A stretch of DNA of 40,729 nt from Bacteroidales bacterium (GCA_024691765.1 JAILNI010000054.1:1-40729); one strand, 5' to 3'. Positions 1 through 9,578 are shown, counted from the stretch's first letter. The notes: generated from the sequence alone by a model not told the origin. Numbers and translations: made by a program.

Positions 1-228
1 CAGGACACGGTCGTCGGTCTGATCAACCTCGAGCAGAACAAGATAATGAAGATCTTCACCCTGCTGACCCTCCTGCTGATGCCTCCAACCCTTGTGGCGA
101 GTTTCTACGGAATGAACGTGGGCCTTCCCCTTGCGGGGATCAGGTATGCCTGGATCATCATAGTCGGCATAATGATCCTTTCCTTCGCCGTAGTTCTTTT
201 CGTGTTCAAAAAGAGAAAAATGCTTTGA
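1..228 (+). CDS. corA: CorA-family magnesium/divalent cation transporter, C-terminal fragment
   Basis: The reading frame is open from the first base of the window, so only the last 75 residues are present. They hold the end of the long cytoplasmic helix ([16 protein letters not shown]) running into transmembrane segment 1. The CorA signature follows as YGMNVG, then a second transmembrane segment and a short basic tail (FKKRKML). In this family the GMN motif lies at the pore mouth between the two C-terminal helices and selects hydrated Mg2+. The two-helix ending with a positively charged C-terminus fits CorA rather than an unrelated membrane protein. The N-terminal cytoplasmic funnel lies outside the window, so cobalt or zinc specificity cannot be judged. 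Confidence 0.88.
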   Translation, partial: QDTVVGLINLEQNKIMKIFTLLTLLLMPPTLVASFYGMNVGLPLAGIRYAWIIIVGIMILSFAVVLFVFKKRKML

Positions 229-246
229 TTTTTTAGCGTTTTCTTT

Positions 247-277
247 TTTGATAATCAGAAATATTTGTCTAATTTTG
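247..277 (+). promoter_or_regulatory. Bacteroidota-type promoter for rpsA
   Basis: TTTG at 247-250 is followed after 19 bases by TAATTTTG at 270-277. This matches the Bacteroidota -33/-7 consensus (TTTG, N19-21, TAnnTTTG). Transcription would begin near 283 and leave a leader of about 85 nt before the rpsA start at 367. Confidence 0.65.
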
Positions 278-366
278 CTCGCTTTTTCCCGGCGGGCAAT
301 TTTTTTGCGTGCGTCCGGGTGGTAAAAAATATAATGTTCAACGTCCTAATTATTTAATTTTCAATT

Positions 367-2229
367 ATGGAAGAAGAAATCAAGAACGCAGCGGAGCCCG
401 TGGTGGAAGCCCCCGAGGCAGAAGCCCCCAAGGCAGAGGCCCCCGCTGAAAAAGAAACCAGGAAGCCCTCCAACGCCTCGGTAGCCCCCGAGGATTTCGA
501 TTGGGAGGCATTCGAGCGCGAGGAGGTCTACGACCCCAGCGAAAGGGAGAAGATCAGGGAAGCCTACGACCAGACCCTTTCCAAAGTCGTCGAGAACGAG
601 GTCGTCGAAGGCGTCGTGACCGCCATCAACAAGAGGGAAGTGATCGTGAACATCGGCTACAAGAGCGAAGGTGTCATCGCCGCTCCCGAGTTCCGTTACA
701 ATCCCGACCTCAAGGTGGGTGACACCGTGGAGGTCTATGTGGATTCTGCAGAGGACAGGAAGGGACAGCTCCTTCTCTCCCACAAGAAAGCCCGCGCTCT
801 CAAGTCCTGGGATAGGGTTAATGAGGCTTACGACAAGAATGAGGTTGTCAAGGGCTTCATCAAGACACGCACCAAGGGTGGCATGATAGTGGACGTCTTC
901 GGAATCGAGGCCTTCCTGCCCGGTTCCCAGATTGACATCAAGCCCATCCGCGACTACGACGCTTTCGTCAACCAAACTCTCGATTTCAAGATTGTCAAGA
1001 TCAATCAGGAGTTCCGCAACGTCGTCGTCTCCCACAAGGCCCTCCTCGAGGCGGAGCAGGAAAAGCGCCGCGAGGAAATCATTTCCAAGCTGGAGAAAGG
1101 CCAGATCCTCGAGGGTGTCGTCAAGAACATCACCAACTACGGCGTGTTCGTCGACCTCGGCGGAGTGGACGGTCTCATCCACATCACCGACCTCTCATGG
1201 GGCCGCGTCGGCCATCCCGAGGAAATCGTCTCCCTCGACGAGAAGATCAAGGTGGTCGTGCTCGACTTCAACTCCGAGCAGAAGCGCATCGCCCTCGGTC
1301 TCAAGCAGCTTGCCCCGCATCCGTGGGACAAGCTCGATCCCAACCTCAAGGCTGGTGACAAGGTGAAGGGTAAGGTCATCCTCATCGCCGACTACGGCGC
1401 CTTCATCGAAATCGAACCCGGCGTGGAAGGTCTCGTGCACGTGAGCGAAATGTCCTGGAGTCCCAGGCTTCACAGCGCGCAGGAATTCCTCAAGGTCGGC
1501 GATGAAGTTGAGGCTCAGATCCTCAGCATCGACCGCGAGGCACGCAAGATGAGCCTCGGTCTCAAGCAGCTCCAGGCCAATCCCTGGGAGAAGATAGCCG
1601 AGAAGTATCCTCTGGGCAGCGCCCACAAGGCTACCGTCCGCAACATCACCAACTTCGGCGTGTTCGCAGAGCTGGAAGACGGTGTGGAAGGTCTCGTGCA
1701 CATCAGCGACCTCAGCTGGAACAAGATCAAGCACCCCTCCGAGGTCGTTGCTCCCGGTGACGTCATCGACGTGCAGATCCTCGACCTCGACGAGGTTGGC
1801 CACAAGCTCAGCCTTGGTCACAAGCAGCTCACTCCCAACCCGTGGGATGCCATCGAGGCCCAGTTCCCGGTCGGCAGCACCGTCGAGGGCACCATCGTGT
1901 CCACCACCGACAAGGGTGCCAACATCGACCTCGGCAGCGAGGTTCCCGGCTTCGCGTTCAACCGCGAACTCGTGAAGGAAGACGGCAAGCAGGCAGTCGT
2001 GGGCGAGAAGCTCGCATTCAAGGTGATCGAGCTCCGTCGCAGCACCCGCCGCGTCCTCCTCAGCCATCTCCGCACCTATCAGGAAGTCAAGGAGAAGGCT
2101 GTCGCAGCCGAAGCTGAAACCACCAAGAAGGCCGTCAAGAAGGTCAACTCGAACATCGAGAAGACCACCCTCGGCGACATCGACGCCCTCGCGGCCCTCA
2201 AGGACAAGCTCGAGGCTGAGGAGAAGTAA
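367..2229 (+). CDS. rpsA: 30S ribosomal protein S1
   Basis: This is a 620-residue protein with six consecutive S1/OB-fold domains, at roughly residues 77-143, 160-227, 244-312, 329-398, 415-483 and 500-567. Domains 3 to 5 carry the repeated signatures YGVFVDL, GLIHITDLSW, GLVHVSEMSW and GLVHISDLSW. S1 binds mRNA at the 30S platform and helps bring transcripts lacking strong Shine-Dalgarno sequences to the ribosome, which matters in this phylum. The first 70 residues form an acidic, Ala/Glu/Pro-rich extension, and a charged tail follows domain 6; both are usual in Bacteroidota. The stop overlaps the ATG of the next gene by one base (TAATG), suggesting translational coupling to rnz. A -33/-7 promoter lies upstream. 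Confidence 0.97.
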   Translation: MEEEIKNAAEPVVEAPEAEAPKAEAPAEKETRKPSNASVAPEDFDWEAFEREEVYDPSEREKIREAYDQTLSKVVENEVVEGVVTAINKREVIVNIGYKSEGVIAAPEFRYNPDLKVGDTVEVYVDSAEDRKGQLLLSHKKARALKSWDRVNEAYDKNEVVKGFIKTRTKGGMIVDVFGIEAFLPGSQIDIKPIRDYDAFVNQTLDFKIVKINQEFRNVVVSHKALLEAEQEKRREEIISKLEKGQILEGVVKNITNYGVFVDLGGVDGLIHITDLSWGRVGHPEEIVSLDEKIKVVVLDFNSEQKRIALGLKQLAPHPWDKLDPNLKAGDKVKGKVILIADYGAFIEIEPGVEGLVHVSEMSWSPRLHSAQEFLKVGDEVEAQILSIDREARKMSLGLKQLQANPWEKIAEKYPLGSAHKATVRNITNFGVFAELEDGVEGLVHISDLSWNKIKHPSEVVAPGDVIDVQILDLDEVGHKLSLGHKQLTPNPWDAIEAQFPVGSTVEGTIVSTTDKGANIDLGSEVPGFAFNRELVKEDGKQAVVGEKLAFKVIELRRSTRRVLLSHLRTYQEVKEKAVAAEAETTKKAVKKVNSNIEKTTLGDIDALAALKDKLEAEEK

Positions 2230-3029
2230 TGTCTCCCTTCTCGGTAACAATGCTGGGTACGGCTTCGGCCGTGCCCTTCTCCGACAGAAATCCAAGCGCC
2301 CAGGCACTTTCCGTGCACGGGCGCTTGTACCTTCTGGACTGCGGTGAAGGCACCCAGCAGCGCATCCGTCAGGAGCATCTCTCCTTCGTGAAGTTTCAGG
2401 CCGTTTTTATCTCCCACATACACGGAGACCACATTTTCGGGCTCTACGGACTACTCAGCACCATGTCGCTGTACCACCGCACCGAGCCCTTCGTGATAGT
2501 GGGGCCTGAGAACCTCCGGCCTGTCCTGGACTTCTACAGGGCCAATCTCGCGGGCGACCAGAGCTACGAAGTGGAGTTCAGGCCCGTCTCGTGCACCGAA
2601 CCCGAAGAGGTATACTCCGACGGCGACATCCATGTGTTCGCCTTCCCCCTCAACCACGGAATGCCCTGCTTCGGCTACCGCATAGAGGAAGAGGTGGGGC
2701 AGAGGCGCTTCCCCTGGAAACCCCGCACCTACGCATACTGCTCCGACACCGCTCCTTTCCCGGAGCTGCCGAAGTGGGTCGACGGCGTGGATATACTCTA
2801 TCACGAGGCCACCTATCCCCAGCAGTATGCCGACAAGGCGCGCCAGTACCTGCATTCCTCAACCCTGGACGCCGCCGCATGCGCGCTCAAGGCCGGCGTC
2901 GGTAAGCTGCTCATAGGGCATTACTCTTCGAGGGTGAAAGACATTTCCGTCTTCGAAAACGAATGCCGTACGGTTTTTGCAGATACGGTTGCGGCCAACG
3001 ACGGCGACATCTTCGAAATCACAAGATAA
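2229..3029 (+). CDS. rnz: Ribonuclease Z (tRNA 3'-processing endonuclease)
   Basis: This 266-residue metallo-beta-lactamase-fold protein should cut the 3' trailer from tRNA precursors. The zinc-binding HxHxDH motif is HIHGDH at residues 63-68. Later ligands are recognisable in NHGMPCFGY, YCSDTAPF (Asp), the HEAT and HSSTLDAA stretches, and the closing GHYSSR motif. It is shorter than the roughly 305 residues usual for bacterial RNase Z but has all the metal-binding blocks. RNase Z matters here because neither tRNA gene in the window encodes a CCA end. It starts inside the rpsA stop codon and ends directly against the next ATG, so it is probably co-transcribed with rpsA. Confidence 0.93.
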   Translation: MSPFSVTMLGTASAVPFSDRNPSAQALSVHGRLYLLDCGEGTQQRIRQEHLSFVKFQAVFISHIHGDHIFGLYGLLSTMSLYHRTEPFVIVGPENLRPVLDFYRANLAGDQSYEVEFRPVSCTEPEEVYSDGDIHVFAFPLNHGMPCFGYRIEEEVGQRRFPWKPRTYAYCSDTAPFPELPKWVDGVDILYHEATYPQQYADKARQYLHSSTLDAAACALKAGVGKLLIGHYSSRVKDISVFENECRTVFADTVAANDGDIFEITR

Positions 3030-3992
3030 ATGAAGCGCGGGACCTTACTGCTTTTAGCCTCGGTGACGGCACTTCTTGTGGCCGCCCTGCTCGTGGCGTC
3101 CGACCAGACGCCCCAGGAGCGCTATATAGCCACGTATTCCCGCATAGCCGTGAGCGAAATGCAGCGCACCGGCGTTCCGGCCAGCATCACCCTTGCCCAG
3201 GGCATGCTTGAGAGCCGCTACGGCCTGTCTTCGATGGCCACCGACGGCAACAACCATTTCGGCATCAAATGCCACCGCGACTGGAAGGGAAAGAAGATGT
3301 ATTACGACGACGACGCCCCTCACGAGTGCTTCCGGGTTTACCGTAGCGCCGAGGAGTCGTTCCGCGACCATTCCGACTTCCTGCGCTACTGGGACCGCTA
3401 CAAGCCGCTTTTCGAACTCGACCCCACCGACTACAAAGGCTGGGCTAAGGGCTTGAAGAAAGCCGGTTACGCTACCGATCCCGCGTATGCGACCAAACTT
3501 ATTAAAATAATAGAGGAATACGGGCTGTCGCGTTTCGATACCGGTGCGGCAGGTGAGACTGTAGTAGTACCGGTCGCCCCGCTCAAGCTGGAGAAGCAGA
3601 CGGTGCGCAAGGTGGATTCCGGCGAGAAGTATACCTTCAGCGTTTCAAGGCCTCTCTACCAGCGCAACGGCGTGCGTTTCGTGTATGCCCAGCAGGGAGA
3701 GACCTGGGAGAGCATCGCGGCTGCCTTCAACCTTTTCCCGAAGGAACTGCTGCGATTCAACGACCTCGAGGCTCCGGCTCCGCTTGCGCGCGGCACGGTT
3801 GTGTATTTGCAGCGCAAGAAACGCTACGCCGCTCCCGGGATGGAGATGTACGTTTTCTCGGAAGGAGAGCGCCTGCGCGACGTATGCCAGCGTTTCGCCG
3901 TCCAGATGAAGAGCGTAGTGAAACTCAACGGCCTGCCGGAGGGCTATGTTCCCGCCGAAGGCGACCGTATAATGCTTAGGAAAGTGAGATGA
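3030..3992 (+). CDS. Membrane-anchored glucosaminidase (peptidoglycan hydrolase) with LysM repeats
   Basis: The protein has 320 residues. An N-terminal hydrophobic segment (about residues 5-23) acts as signal or anchor. A glucosaminidase domain follows at about 35-170, with the family blocks SITLAQGMLESRYG (probable catalytic Glu), NNHFGIKCH and the FRDHSDFL region. Two LysM-like modules come after residue 205, beginning near YAQQGETWESIAAAF and YVFSEGERLRDVCQRF, and would bind glycan chains. FlgJ/LytG-type enzymes hydrolyse the GlcNAc-beta-1,4-MurNAc bond of peptidoglycan. The gene starts on the base after the rnz stop and overlaps mltG by four bases, so the two wall-cleaving enzymes are likely produced together. 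Confidence 0.9.
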   Translation: MKRGTLLLLASVTALLVAALLVASDQTPQERYIATYSRIAVSEMQRTGVPASITLAQGMLESRYGLSSMATDGNNHFGIKCHRDWKGKKMYYDDDAPHECFRVYRSAEESFRDHSDFLRYWDRYKPLFELDPTDYKGWAKGLKKAGYATDPAYATKLIKIIEEYGLSRFDTGAAGETVVVPVAPLKLEKQTVRKVDSGEKYTFSVSRPLYQRNGVRFVYAQQGETWESIAAAFNLFPKELLRFNDLEAPAPLARGTVVYLQRKKRYAAPGMEMYVFSEGERLRDVCQRFAVQMKSVVKLNGLPEGYVPAEGDRIMLRKVR

Positions 3993-5056
3993 AAAAGGGT
4001 GGTAAAAAGGCAGGACGTCCTGCAAAAGGGCTGAAGTTCTCCGTAGGGGCGTTGATTATCGCGCTGGCGGTGCTGCTGGTGGCGGGTTGCATTGCGGCCC
4101 GCTGGTTCGGTGACAAGCGCCTGGGGAATCCTTCAGGCGACGTGGATCTGTTCGTGAAGCCCGGCATCGCGGCTTCCGACGTACTTGCCGAACTGCAGCC
4201 CCAGATGCGCCGCCCCCGGAGCCTGGCCCGCATGTTCTCCGCCAAAAAGGTAGAGCAGTACATGAAGCCAGGCCACTACCATTTCGACCGCTATTCCTCC
4301 AGCGTATATATTGCAAGGGCGCTGAACAACGGCTGGCAGACGCCCGTGAGCCTGACTCTTTCGGGGTCTCTTCGTTTGAAGGGCGAGATTGCCCGCAAGA
4401 TCTCCTCGCAGATGCTGCTCGACTCCGCCGCTGTGGCTTCCGCTCTGAACGACAAGGCCCTGCTGGCCCGCTACGGTTTCACCCCTGCAACCGTCTTCGC
4501 TCTTTTCGTTCCCGATACCTATAAGATCTTCTGGACAGCTTCGATGGAGGATGTCCTGGATATACAGAAGGCAGCATACGATGCCTTCTGGACTGCGGAG
4601 AACGACGCCAAGGCCCGTCGTCTCGGGCTTTCGAGGATGGACGTTTCCATCCTGGCCTCGATAGTGAAAGGGGAGAGTAACTACAAGCCCGACTTCGCGA
4701 AGCTGGCGGGAGTTTACGTGAATCGCCTTCGCCGCGGAATGCGCCTCCAGAGCTGCCCCACGGTGGCTTTCGTGTTCGACTACAAAAAGAACCGCATCCT
4801 GAACGCCGATCTGCGGGTCGACTCCCCGTACAACACCTACACCCACGACGGCCTGCCCCCGGGACCCATCTCCGTGCCCGACAAGGCCTATCTCGAGGCC
4901 GTCCTGAATCCTTCTACCGCTGAGGGCTATCTCTATTTCTGCGCCTCGCCCTCCTTCGACGGCACCCACCGCTTCGCCCGCACCTTCGCCGAGCACTCCG
5001 CCAACGCCCGCGAGTACCAGCGTGCGCTGGATGCCCAGGCCGCTCGCAAGCGCTAG
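3989..5056 (+). CDS. mltG: Endolytic murein transglycosylase MltG (YceG family)
   Basis: This 355-residue protein has a basic N-terminus and one transmembrane helix at about residues 17-37, followed by a periplasmic YceG domain. The catalytic region includes ASIVKGESN, with a candidate catalytic Glu at residue 229, then YVNRLRRGMRLQ and the conserved YNTYTHDGLPPGPI motif. MltG cleaves nascent glycan strands next to the membrane and helps set strand length. The usual ASIVEKET block reads ASIVKGES, keeping the last Glu but not the first. The start overlaps the upstream glucosaminidase stop (ATGA). A hairpin lies downstream, before the convergent relA-like gene. Confidence 0.93.
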   Translation: MKKGGKKAGRPAKGLKFSVGALIIALAVLLVAGCIAARWFGDKRLGNPSGDVDLFVKPGIAASDVLAELQPQMRRPRSLARMFSAKKVEQYMKPGHYHFDRYSSSVYIARALNNGWQTPVSLTLSGSLRLKGEIARKISSQMLLDSAAVASALNDKALLARYGFTPATVFALFVPDTYKIFWTASMEDVLDIQKAAYDAFWTAENDAKARRLGLSRMDVSILASIVKGESNYKPDFAKLAGVYVNRLRRGMRLQSCPTVAFVFDYKKNRILNADLRVDSPYNTYTHDGLPPGPISVPDKAYLEAVLNPSTAEGYLYFCASPSFDGTHRFARTFAEHSANAREYQRALDAQAARKR

Positions 5057-5085
5057 CTTTCCGCCTCTTTTTCGCCATTATTCCC

Positions 5086-5112
5086 GGTGCGGGTGTCGTC
5101 CGGAACCGCACC
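5086..5112. terminator. Inverted repeat between convergent mltG and rel genes
   Basis: GGTGCGG (5086-5092) pairs with CCGCACC (5106-5112) across a 13-base loop, in the gap between the two convergent genes. It could end transcription in both directions, but neither side carries a clear T-tract, so this is tentative. Confidence 0.3.
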
Positions 5113-5115
5113 TGG

Positions 5116-7206
5116 CTACACCCTCTTCACCTTGATCACCCGCTTGAGCGCGGAGATCTGCGAGACGACCTTGTCGAGCTCGAGGTTGGAGGGGACCAGC
5201 ATGCGGACGGTGATTTCGTTGGTGCCGTCGCGGCCGTTCTCGGCCACGTTGAAGGAGCGAAGAGACACCTTGAAGACTCCGATTATCTCCATTATCGACG
5301 CCAGTATGGCCTGGTCGCGCTCGGCGGTGATGCTGAGCGTCGCCTGGAAGTCGCCGCTGGACGCAGTTTCCTGCCAGACGACCTTCTGGATGCGGTAGGG
5401 GTAGCGTTCGAAGAGGCGGGCGGCGTTGGGGCAGGAGATGCGGTGGATCTTGATGCCGTCGGTGCGGGTGACGAAGCCGAAGACGTCGTCGCCGAACACC
5501 GGGTTGCAGCACTTCGACAGCTTGTAGTCCATTCCGCGCACGTTGCGGGCGTTCAGCACCAGTATCTCGTCGCCCCCGGGGCTGTAGTTGAGGTTGCGCT
5601 CCACCGTTGGAATCTCGACATGGCCCGTTCCGGCCGCCGCGGCCTCCTTCTTCTGGAGTATATACGCCTTTATCTCGTTGACGTCCAGCACTTCCCGGGC
5701 AATATCGGCGAAGAAGGTGATGACGGCCGAATACTTGTGCGACTTCATGAATTCGGTCTGCATGTCGTCCGGCCACTCGAGTTTCCAGTTGCGTAGGCGT
5801 CTCTCCAGCAGTTCGCGTCCGGTCGCGGCGAGTTTGCGCTCCTCCGCGTCGAGCTCCTGCTTGATCTTGGTGCGGGCCTTGGATGAAACCACCCAGTCGA
5901 GCCACTGACGCGAGGGGTGCTGGTTCTTGCCTGTGGTGATTTCCACAACGTCGCCGGTCTTGAGTTTTTCCTTTATGGAGACGCCGCGGCCGTTGATTTT
6001 GCCGCCTATGCAGTGAATGCCTATGTTGGTGTGGATGTTGAACGCGAAATCGAGTACCGAGGAGCCTTCCTGCAGGATTCTAAGTTCGCCGGTCGGGGTG
6101 AAGACGAAGATTTCGCTCTTAGGCGGCTGCGGGAGGTCTTCCGCCTTTACGTCGGCGGGATGCTCGAGGGCGTAGCGTACGCTGGTCAGCCAGCGGTCGA
6201 GGTTGGCCTCGTGCTGCACTCCCTTGTAGGCCCAGTGCGCCGCGTTGCCGTTCTCGGCCTCGTAGTCCATGCGCTTGGTGCGTATCTGCACCTCCAGATA
6301 GGATCCGCGGGCGTTCTTTACCGTTATGTGGAGACTCTCGTAACCGTTCGGCCGCGGAGTGGTGAGCCAGTCGCGCAGCCTCGAAGTGTCGGGCTCGTAC
6401 TCTTCCGTAACGTAGCTGTATACCTTCCAGCAGAGGTCTTTCTCCAGCACCGGGTCGGGCTCGCAGTCGATGATGAAACGTATCGCGAACACGTCGAACA
6501 CCCCTTCGAACGGCACGTGCTGCACCTGCATCTTGTGGTAGATGGAGTAGGCGGTCTTGGTGCGTATCTTCAGTTTGTACCGGATGCCGGCGTCGGAGAG
6601 CTTCTGCTGGAGCGGACGGATGAACTCCGTCATCAGCCTTTCGCGGTCGCGCTCGGTAGACTTCAGTTTGTTGGTGATGAAGCGGTACTGCTCCGGGTCG
6701 GCGTAGCGGAAGTAGATGTCTTCCATCTCCCGCTTGATGTTGTAGAGCCCCAGCTGATGCGCCAGCGGGATGTACAGCATGAGTGTCTCCAGGATCTTCT
6801 GCTCCCTTTTAGCCTTCGGGAAGGACGAGAGGCTCCGCATGACCTCCAGGCGGTCGGCAATCTTGATAACGGCGACGCGCGGGTCGGGGGAGTACTGGAC
6901 TATGAGTTTCTTGTAGTTCTCCGCTTCGAGACGGGTGTCGTTGGGGCGTATGGTGGAGATGCGGTTCAGGCCGTCGGCCATCAGCGCGATGTCCTTCGGG
7001 AAAGACTTGAGGTCGATTTCGGGATGGCTGCGGCTCGCTTCGTGCAGATAGACGGCAGCGACGCACTCGGGCGGCAGGCCCATCTCGTCGTCCACAATGG
7101 CCGCCACCTTGTCGGCATGCCCTATGAACGGGGTGCCGTCGTAGCGGAGCTGGCCTTGCAGAACTCCGGCCGCCAGTTCCCTGGCTTTCTGAACTACTTC
7201 TTCCAT
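5116..7206 (-). CDS. relA: RelA/SpoT-family (p)ppGpp synthetase with degenerate hydrolase domain
   Basis: The start at 7206 (MEEVVQKARELA) is chosen because a -7 box lies just upstream and the longer frame adds no family sequence, giving 696 residues. The order is HD-like domain, synthetase domain (YSIYHKMQ, NGYESLH, EVQIRT), TGS domain (about 340-400) and a C-terminal ACT domain. The synthetase motifs are intact, so it should make (p)ppGpp from ATP and GTP/GDP. The hydrolase domain has lost its signature: the usual HDxxED block reads HEASRS, and the usual DRLHNMR block reads DRLEVMR. I infer a synthetase-only, RelA-like enzyme. It diverges from uvrB, with an inverted repeat between them. Confidence 0.92.
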   Translation of the reverse strand: MEEVVQKARELAAGVLQGQLRYDGTPFIGHADKVAAIVDDEMGLPPECVAAVYLHEASRSHPEIDLKSFPKDIALMADGLNRISTIRPNDTRLEAENYKKLIVQYSPDPRVAVIKIADRLEVMRSLSSFPKAKREQKILETLMLYIPLAHQLGLYNIKREMEDIYFRYADPEQYRFITNKLKSTERDRERLMTEFIRPLQQKLSDAGIRYKLKIRTKTAYSIYHKMQVQHVPFEGVFDVFAIRFIIDCEPDPVLEKDLCWKVYSYVTEEYEPDTSRLRDWLTTPRPNGYESLHITVKNARGSYLEVQIRTKRMDYEAENGNAAHWAYKGVQHEANLDRWLTSVRYALEHPADVKAEDLPQPPKSEIFVFTPTGELRILQEGSSVLDFAFNIHTNIGIHCIGGKINGRGVSIKEKLKTGDVVEITTGKNQHPSRQWLDWVVSSKARTKIKQELDAEERKLAATGRELLERRLRNWKLEWPDDMQTEFMKSHKYSAVITFFADIAREVLDVNEIKAYILQKKEAAAAGTGHVEIPTVERNLNYSPGGDEILVLNARNVRGMDYKLSKCCNPVFGDDVFGFVTRTDGIKIHRISCPNAARLFERYPYRIQKVVWQETASSGDFQATLSITAERDQAILASIMEIIGVFKVSLRSFNVAENGRDGTNEITVRMLVPSNLELDKVVSQISALKRVIKVKRV

Positions 7207-7214
7207 TTCTACGG

Positions 7215-7222
7215 CAAAAATA
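7215..7222 (-). promoter_or_regulatory. -7 promoter box for the rel gene
   Basis: Read on the minus strand this is TATTTTTG, a match to TAnnTTTG. Only eight bases separate it from the chosen ATG at 7206, which predicts a leaderless or nearly leaderless mRNA. Confidence 0.5.
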
Positions 7223-7235
7223 ACATTTTTTCGGC

Positions 7236-7261
7236 ACCTGCGCACGTACAACTGCGCAGGT
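7236..7261. promoter_or_regulatory. Operator-like inverted repeat between rel and uvrB
   Basis: ACCTGCGCA (7236-7244) and TGCGCAGGT (7253-7261) are perfect 9-base arms around an 8-base spacer. On the minus strand the repeat covers the expected -33 region of the rel promoter, which fits a repressor or activator site. The binding protein is unknown. Confidence 0.4.
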
Positions 7262-7360
7262 TGTTGTATTCCTCCGTCACGTGCAGATGCGAAGGTAGCT
7301 ATCTCAGGCGTCGCTCCATCGCCCAATCACCCCCAAATCAACCCCTTTTGCAAAAATGAT

Positions 7361-7368
7361 TATCTTTG
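7361..7368 (+). promoter_or_regulatory. -7 promoter box for uvrB
   Basis: TATCTTTG matches TAnnTTTG and ends five bases before the uvrB ATG at 7374, so transcription should begin at or almost at the start codon. No convincing -33 TTTG is seen at the expected distance. Confidence 0.55.
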
Positions 7369-7373
7369 CATAT

Positions 7374-9554
7374 ATGAAGTTCTATCTCGAATCGCCGTAC
7401 AAACCTTCCGGAGACCAGCCCGAAGCCATAGAGCAGCTCTCGCATGCCCTGAAAAAAGGCGTGAACGACGTCTGCCTGCTCGGCGTCACGGGTTCCGGCA
7501 AGACTTTCACCATGGCGAACGTGATAGCCAAACTGCAGCGTCCTGCCCTTATACTCAGCCACAACAAGACCCTTGCGGCCCAGCTCTACGGCGAGTTCAA
7601 GACCTTCTTCCCGGACAATGCGGTGGAGTACTTCGTAAGCTACTACGACTACTATCAGCCGGAGGCCTACATCCCTTCGACCGACACCTATATCGAGAAG
7701 GACCTTTCCATCAACGACCAGATAGAAAAGCTTCGCCTCAGCGCTGCCGGCGCCCTCATGTCCGGCCGCAGGGACGTTATCGTAATCTCTTCGGTATCAT
7801 GTCTTTACGGCATCGGCAACCCTGACGACTGGCGTGCGCAGACTATAACGGTCCGCCGCGGGGAGAGGCGCTCGTTCACAGGTTTCCTCTACAGCCTTGT
7901 GGAGTCGCTCTATTCGCGCAACGAAGTGGATTTCCAGAGAGGGACATTCCGGGTGCGGGGCGACACCGTGGACGTCTTCCTCGGGGGCTCGGACGAGGCG
8001 GTGAGGATAGAGTTCTTCGGGAACGAGGTGGACGCGGTCTCGCTGATAGAGCCGATGAGCGGCATAAAGATCGAATCCCTCGAGTCGGTCGACATCTACC
8101 CGGCCAACAATTTCGTAACCACGAAGGAACGCTCGATAGCGGCCGTGTCGCACATCCAGGACGACCTCCTCGCCCAGATCGATTATTTCCAGAGCATAGG
8201 CAAACCCCTGGAAGCCAGGCGTTTGCAGCAGAGGGTGGAGAACGACCTGGAGATGATAAAGGAGATGGGCTACTGCCCCGGTATCGAGAATTACTCCCGC
8301 TATCTGGACGGACGCAAACCCGGGCAGCGGCCGTTCTGCCTGCTGGATTACTTCCCCAGGGACTTCATCACTTTCATCGACGAGAGCCACGTCACCCTGC
8401 CGCAGATCCATGCGATGTACGGAGGCGACCATTCCCGCAAGAGCGTGCTCATCGAATACGGTTTCCGTCTGCCCGCCGCCGCCGACAACAGGCCCCTCAC
8501 CTTCGAAGAGTTCGAGGCAATCACAGGGCAGAAGGTATACGTGTCCGCGACTCCGGCCGACTACGAGCTCGAGAAATCGGAAGGTCTTGTGGTAGAACAG
8601 GTTGTGCGTCCGACAGGCTTGCTCGATCCGCCTATCGAGGTGCGTCCGGTGGAGAATCAGGTGGACGACCTTGTGGAGGAGATACGCAAGAGGGCCGAAA
8701 AGGACGAGCGCGTGCTGGTGACAACCCTCACCAAGAGGATGGCTGAAGAGTTGGACGGATACCTTCGCCGCATAGGCATACGAGTCCGCTACATCCACTC
8801 CGACGTGGATACCACCGAAAGGGTGGAGATAATAGAAGACTTCAAGAACGGCCTCTTCGACGTGCTCGTGGGCGTTAACCTGCTTCGTGAAGGACTGGAC
8901 CTGCCTACGGTTTCGCTGGTGGCCATCCTTGACGCCGACAAGGAGGGATTCCTCCGTACCACACGGGCACTGACCCAGACCGCAGGCCGCGCCGCCCGCA
9001 ACATCAACGGACTTGTAATCATGTATGCCGACAAGATAACCCCGTCGATGGAACAGACCATTCGCGAGACCAACCGCCGGCGCGAAAAGCAGATGTCTTA
9101 CAACAAGTTGCACGGCATCACCCCGAAGCAGGTCGAGGGGCACGGCAACGAGCTTGCGGAAGAACTTGCGTCCAAGCGCATGAACCCGAGGATCGCCAAC
9201 GGAACCACCGGCAGGGTTAGCGCCCCCAACTCATACGACGACCCGACCTATATCCCGAATCCGTCCGACCTCGGCCGCGGCACGGTGAGCGTGGGCCTGG
9301 GGCACGATTCCAAGCGCGAATCCGGCGCTGCGTTTGCGGAAGGCCGGGTGCGTGCCGACCTTGCCGCCGTGCTGCAGGATCCCGTTATCCGCAGCATGTC
9401 CCGTCCGCAGGTGGAAAAACTCGTGGAAGAGGACCGCAAGCGCATGAAGCAGGCTGCAGAGGCCCTCGATTTCCCGGAAGCGGCCCGTTACCGCGACGAG
9501 ATGTGGGCGCTGCAGGAGTATCTCAAGGTCTGGAAAGAAGAGCCGGAGTTGTAG
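7374..9554 (+). CDS. uvrB: UvrABC excinuclease subunit B
   Basis: The start at 7374 ([15 protein letters not shown]) is preferred over an in-frame ATG 18 bases upstream, because that one lies before the -7 box. The product is 726 residues. Walker A is GVTGSGKT near residues 37-44. The beta-hairpin that clamps damaged DNA appears as [16 protein letters not shown], and Walker B as DESH. Helicase motifs such as [10 protein letters not shown] and [12 protein letters not shown] follow, and a UVR domain that contacts UvrC closes the protein ([20 protein letters not shown]). UvrB verifies lesions delivered by UvrA and positions UvrC for incision. It appears to be a single-gene unit diverging from rel. 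Confidence 0.97.
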   Translation: MKFYLESPYKPSGDQPEAIEQLSHALKKGVNDVCLLGVTGSGKTFTMANVIAKLQRPALILSHNKTLAAQLYGEFKTFFPDNAVEYFVSYYDYYQPEAYIPSTDTYIEKDLSINDQIEKLRLSAAGALMSGRRDVIVISSVSCLYGIGNPDDWRAQTITVRRGERRSFTGFLYSLVESLYSRNEVDFQRGTFRVRGDTVDVFLGGSDEAVRIEFFGNEVDAVSLIEPMSGIKIESLESVDIYPANNFVTTKERSIAAVSHIQDDLLAQIDYFQSIGKPLEARRLQQRVENDLEMIKEMGYCPGIENYSRYLDGRKPGQRPFCLLDYFPRDFITFIDESHVTLPQIHAMYGGDHSRKSVLIEYGFRLPAAADNRPLTFEEFEAITGQKVYVSATPADYELEKSEGLVVEQVVRPTGLLDPPIEVRPVENQVDDLVEEIRKRAEKDERVLVTTLTKRMAEELDGYLRRIGIRVRYIHSDVDTTERVEIIEDFKNGLFDVLVGVNLLREGLDLPTVSLVAILDADKEGFLRTTRALTQTAGRAARNINGLVIMYADKITPSMEQTIRETNRRREKQMSYNKLHGITPKQVEGHGNELAEELASKRMNPRIANGTTGRVSAPNSYDDPTYIPNPSDLGRGTVSVGLGHDSKRESGAAFAEGRVRADLAAVLQDPVIRSMSRPQVEKLVEEDRKRMKQAAEALDFPEAARYRDEMWALQEYLKVWKEEPEL

Positions 9555-9578
9555 CCGGACAGGTTCCGTAAACAGAGT

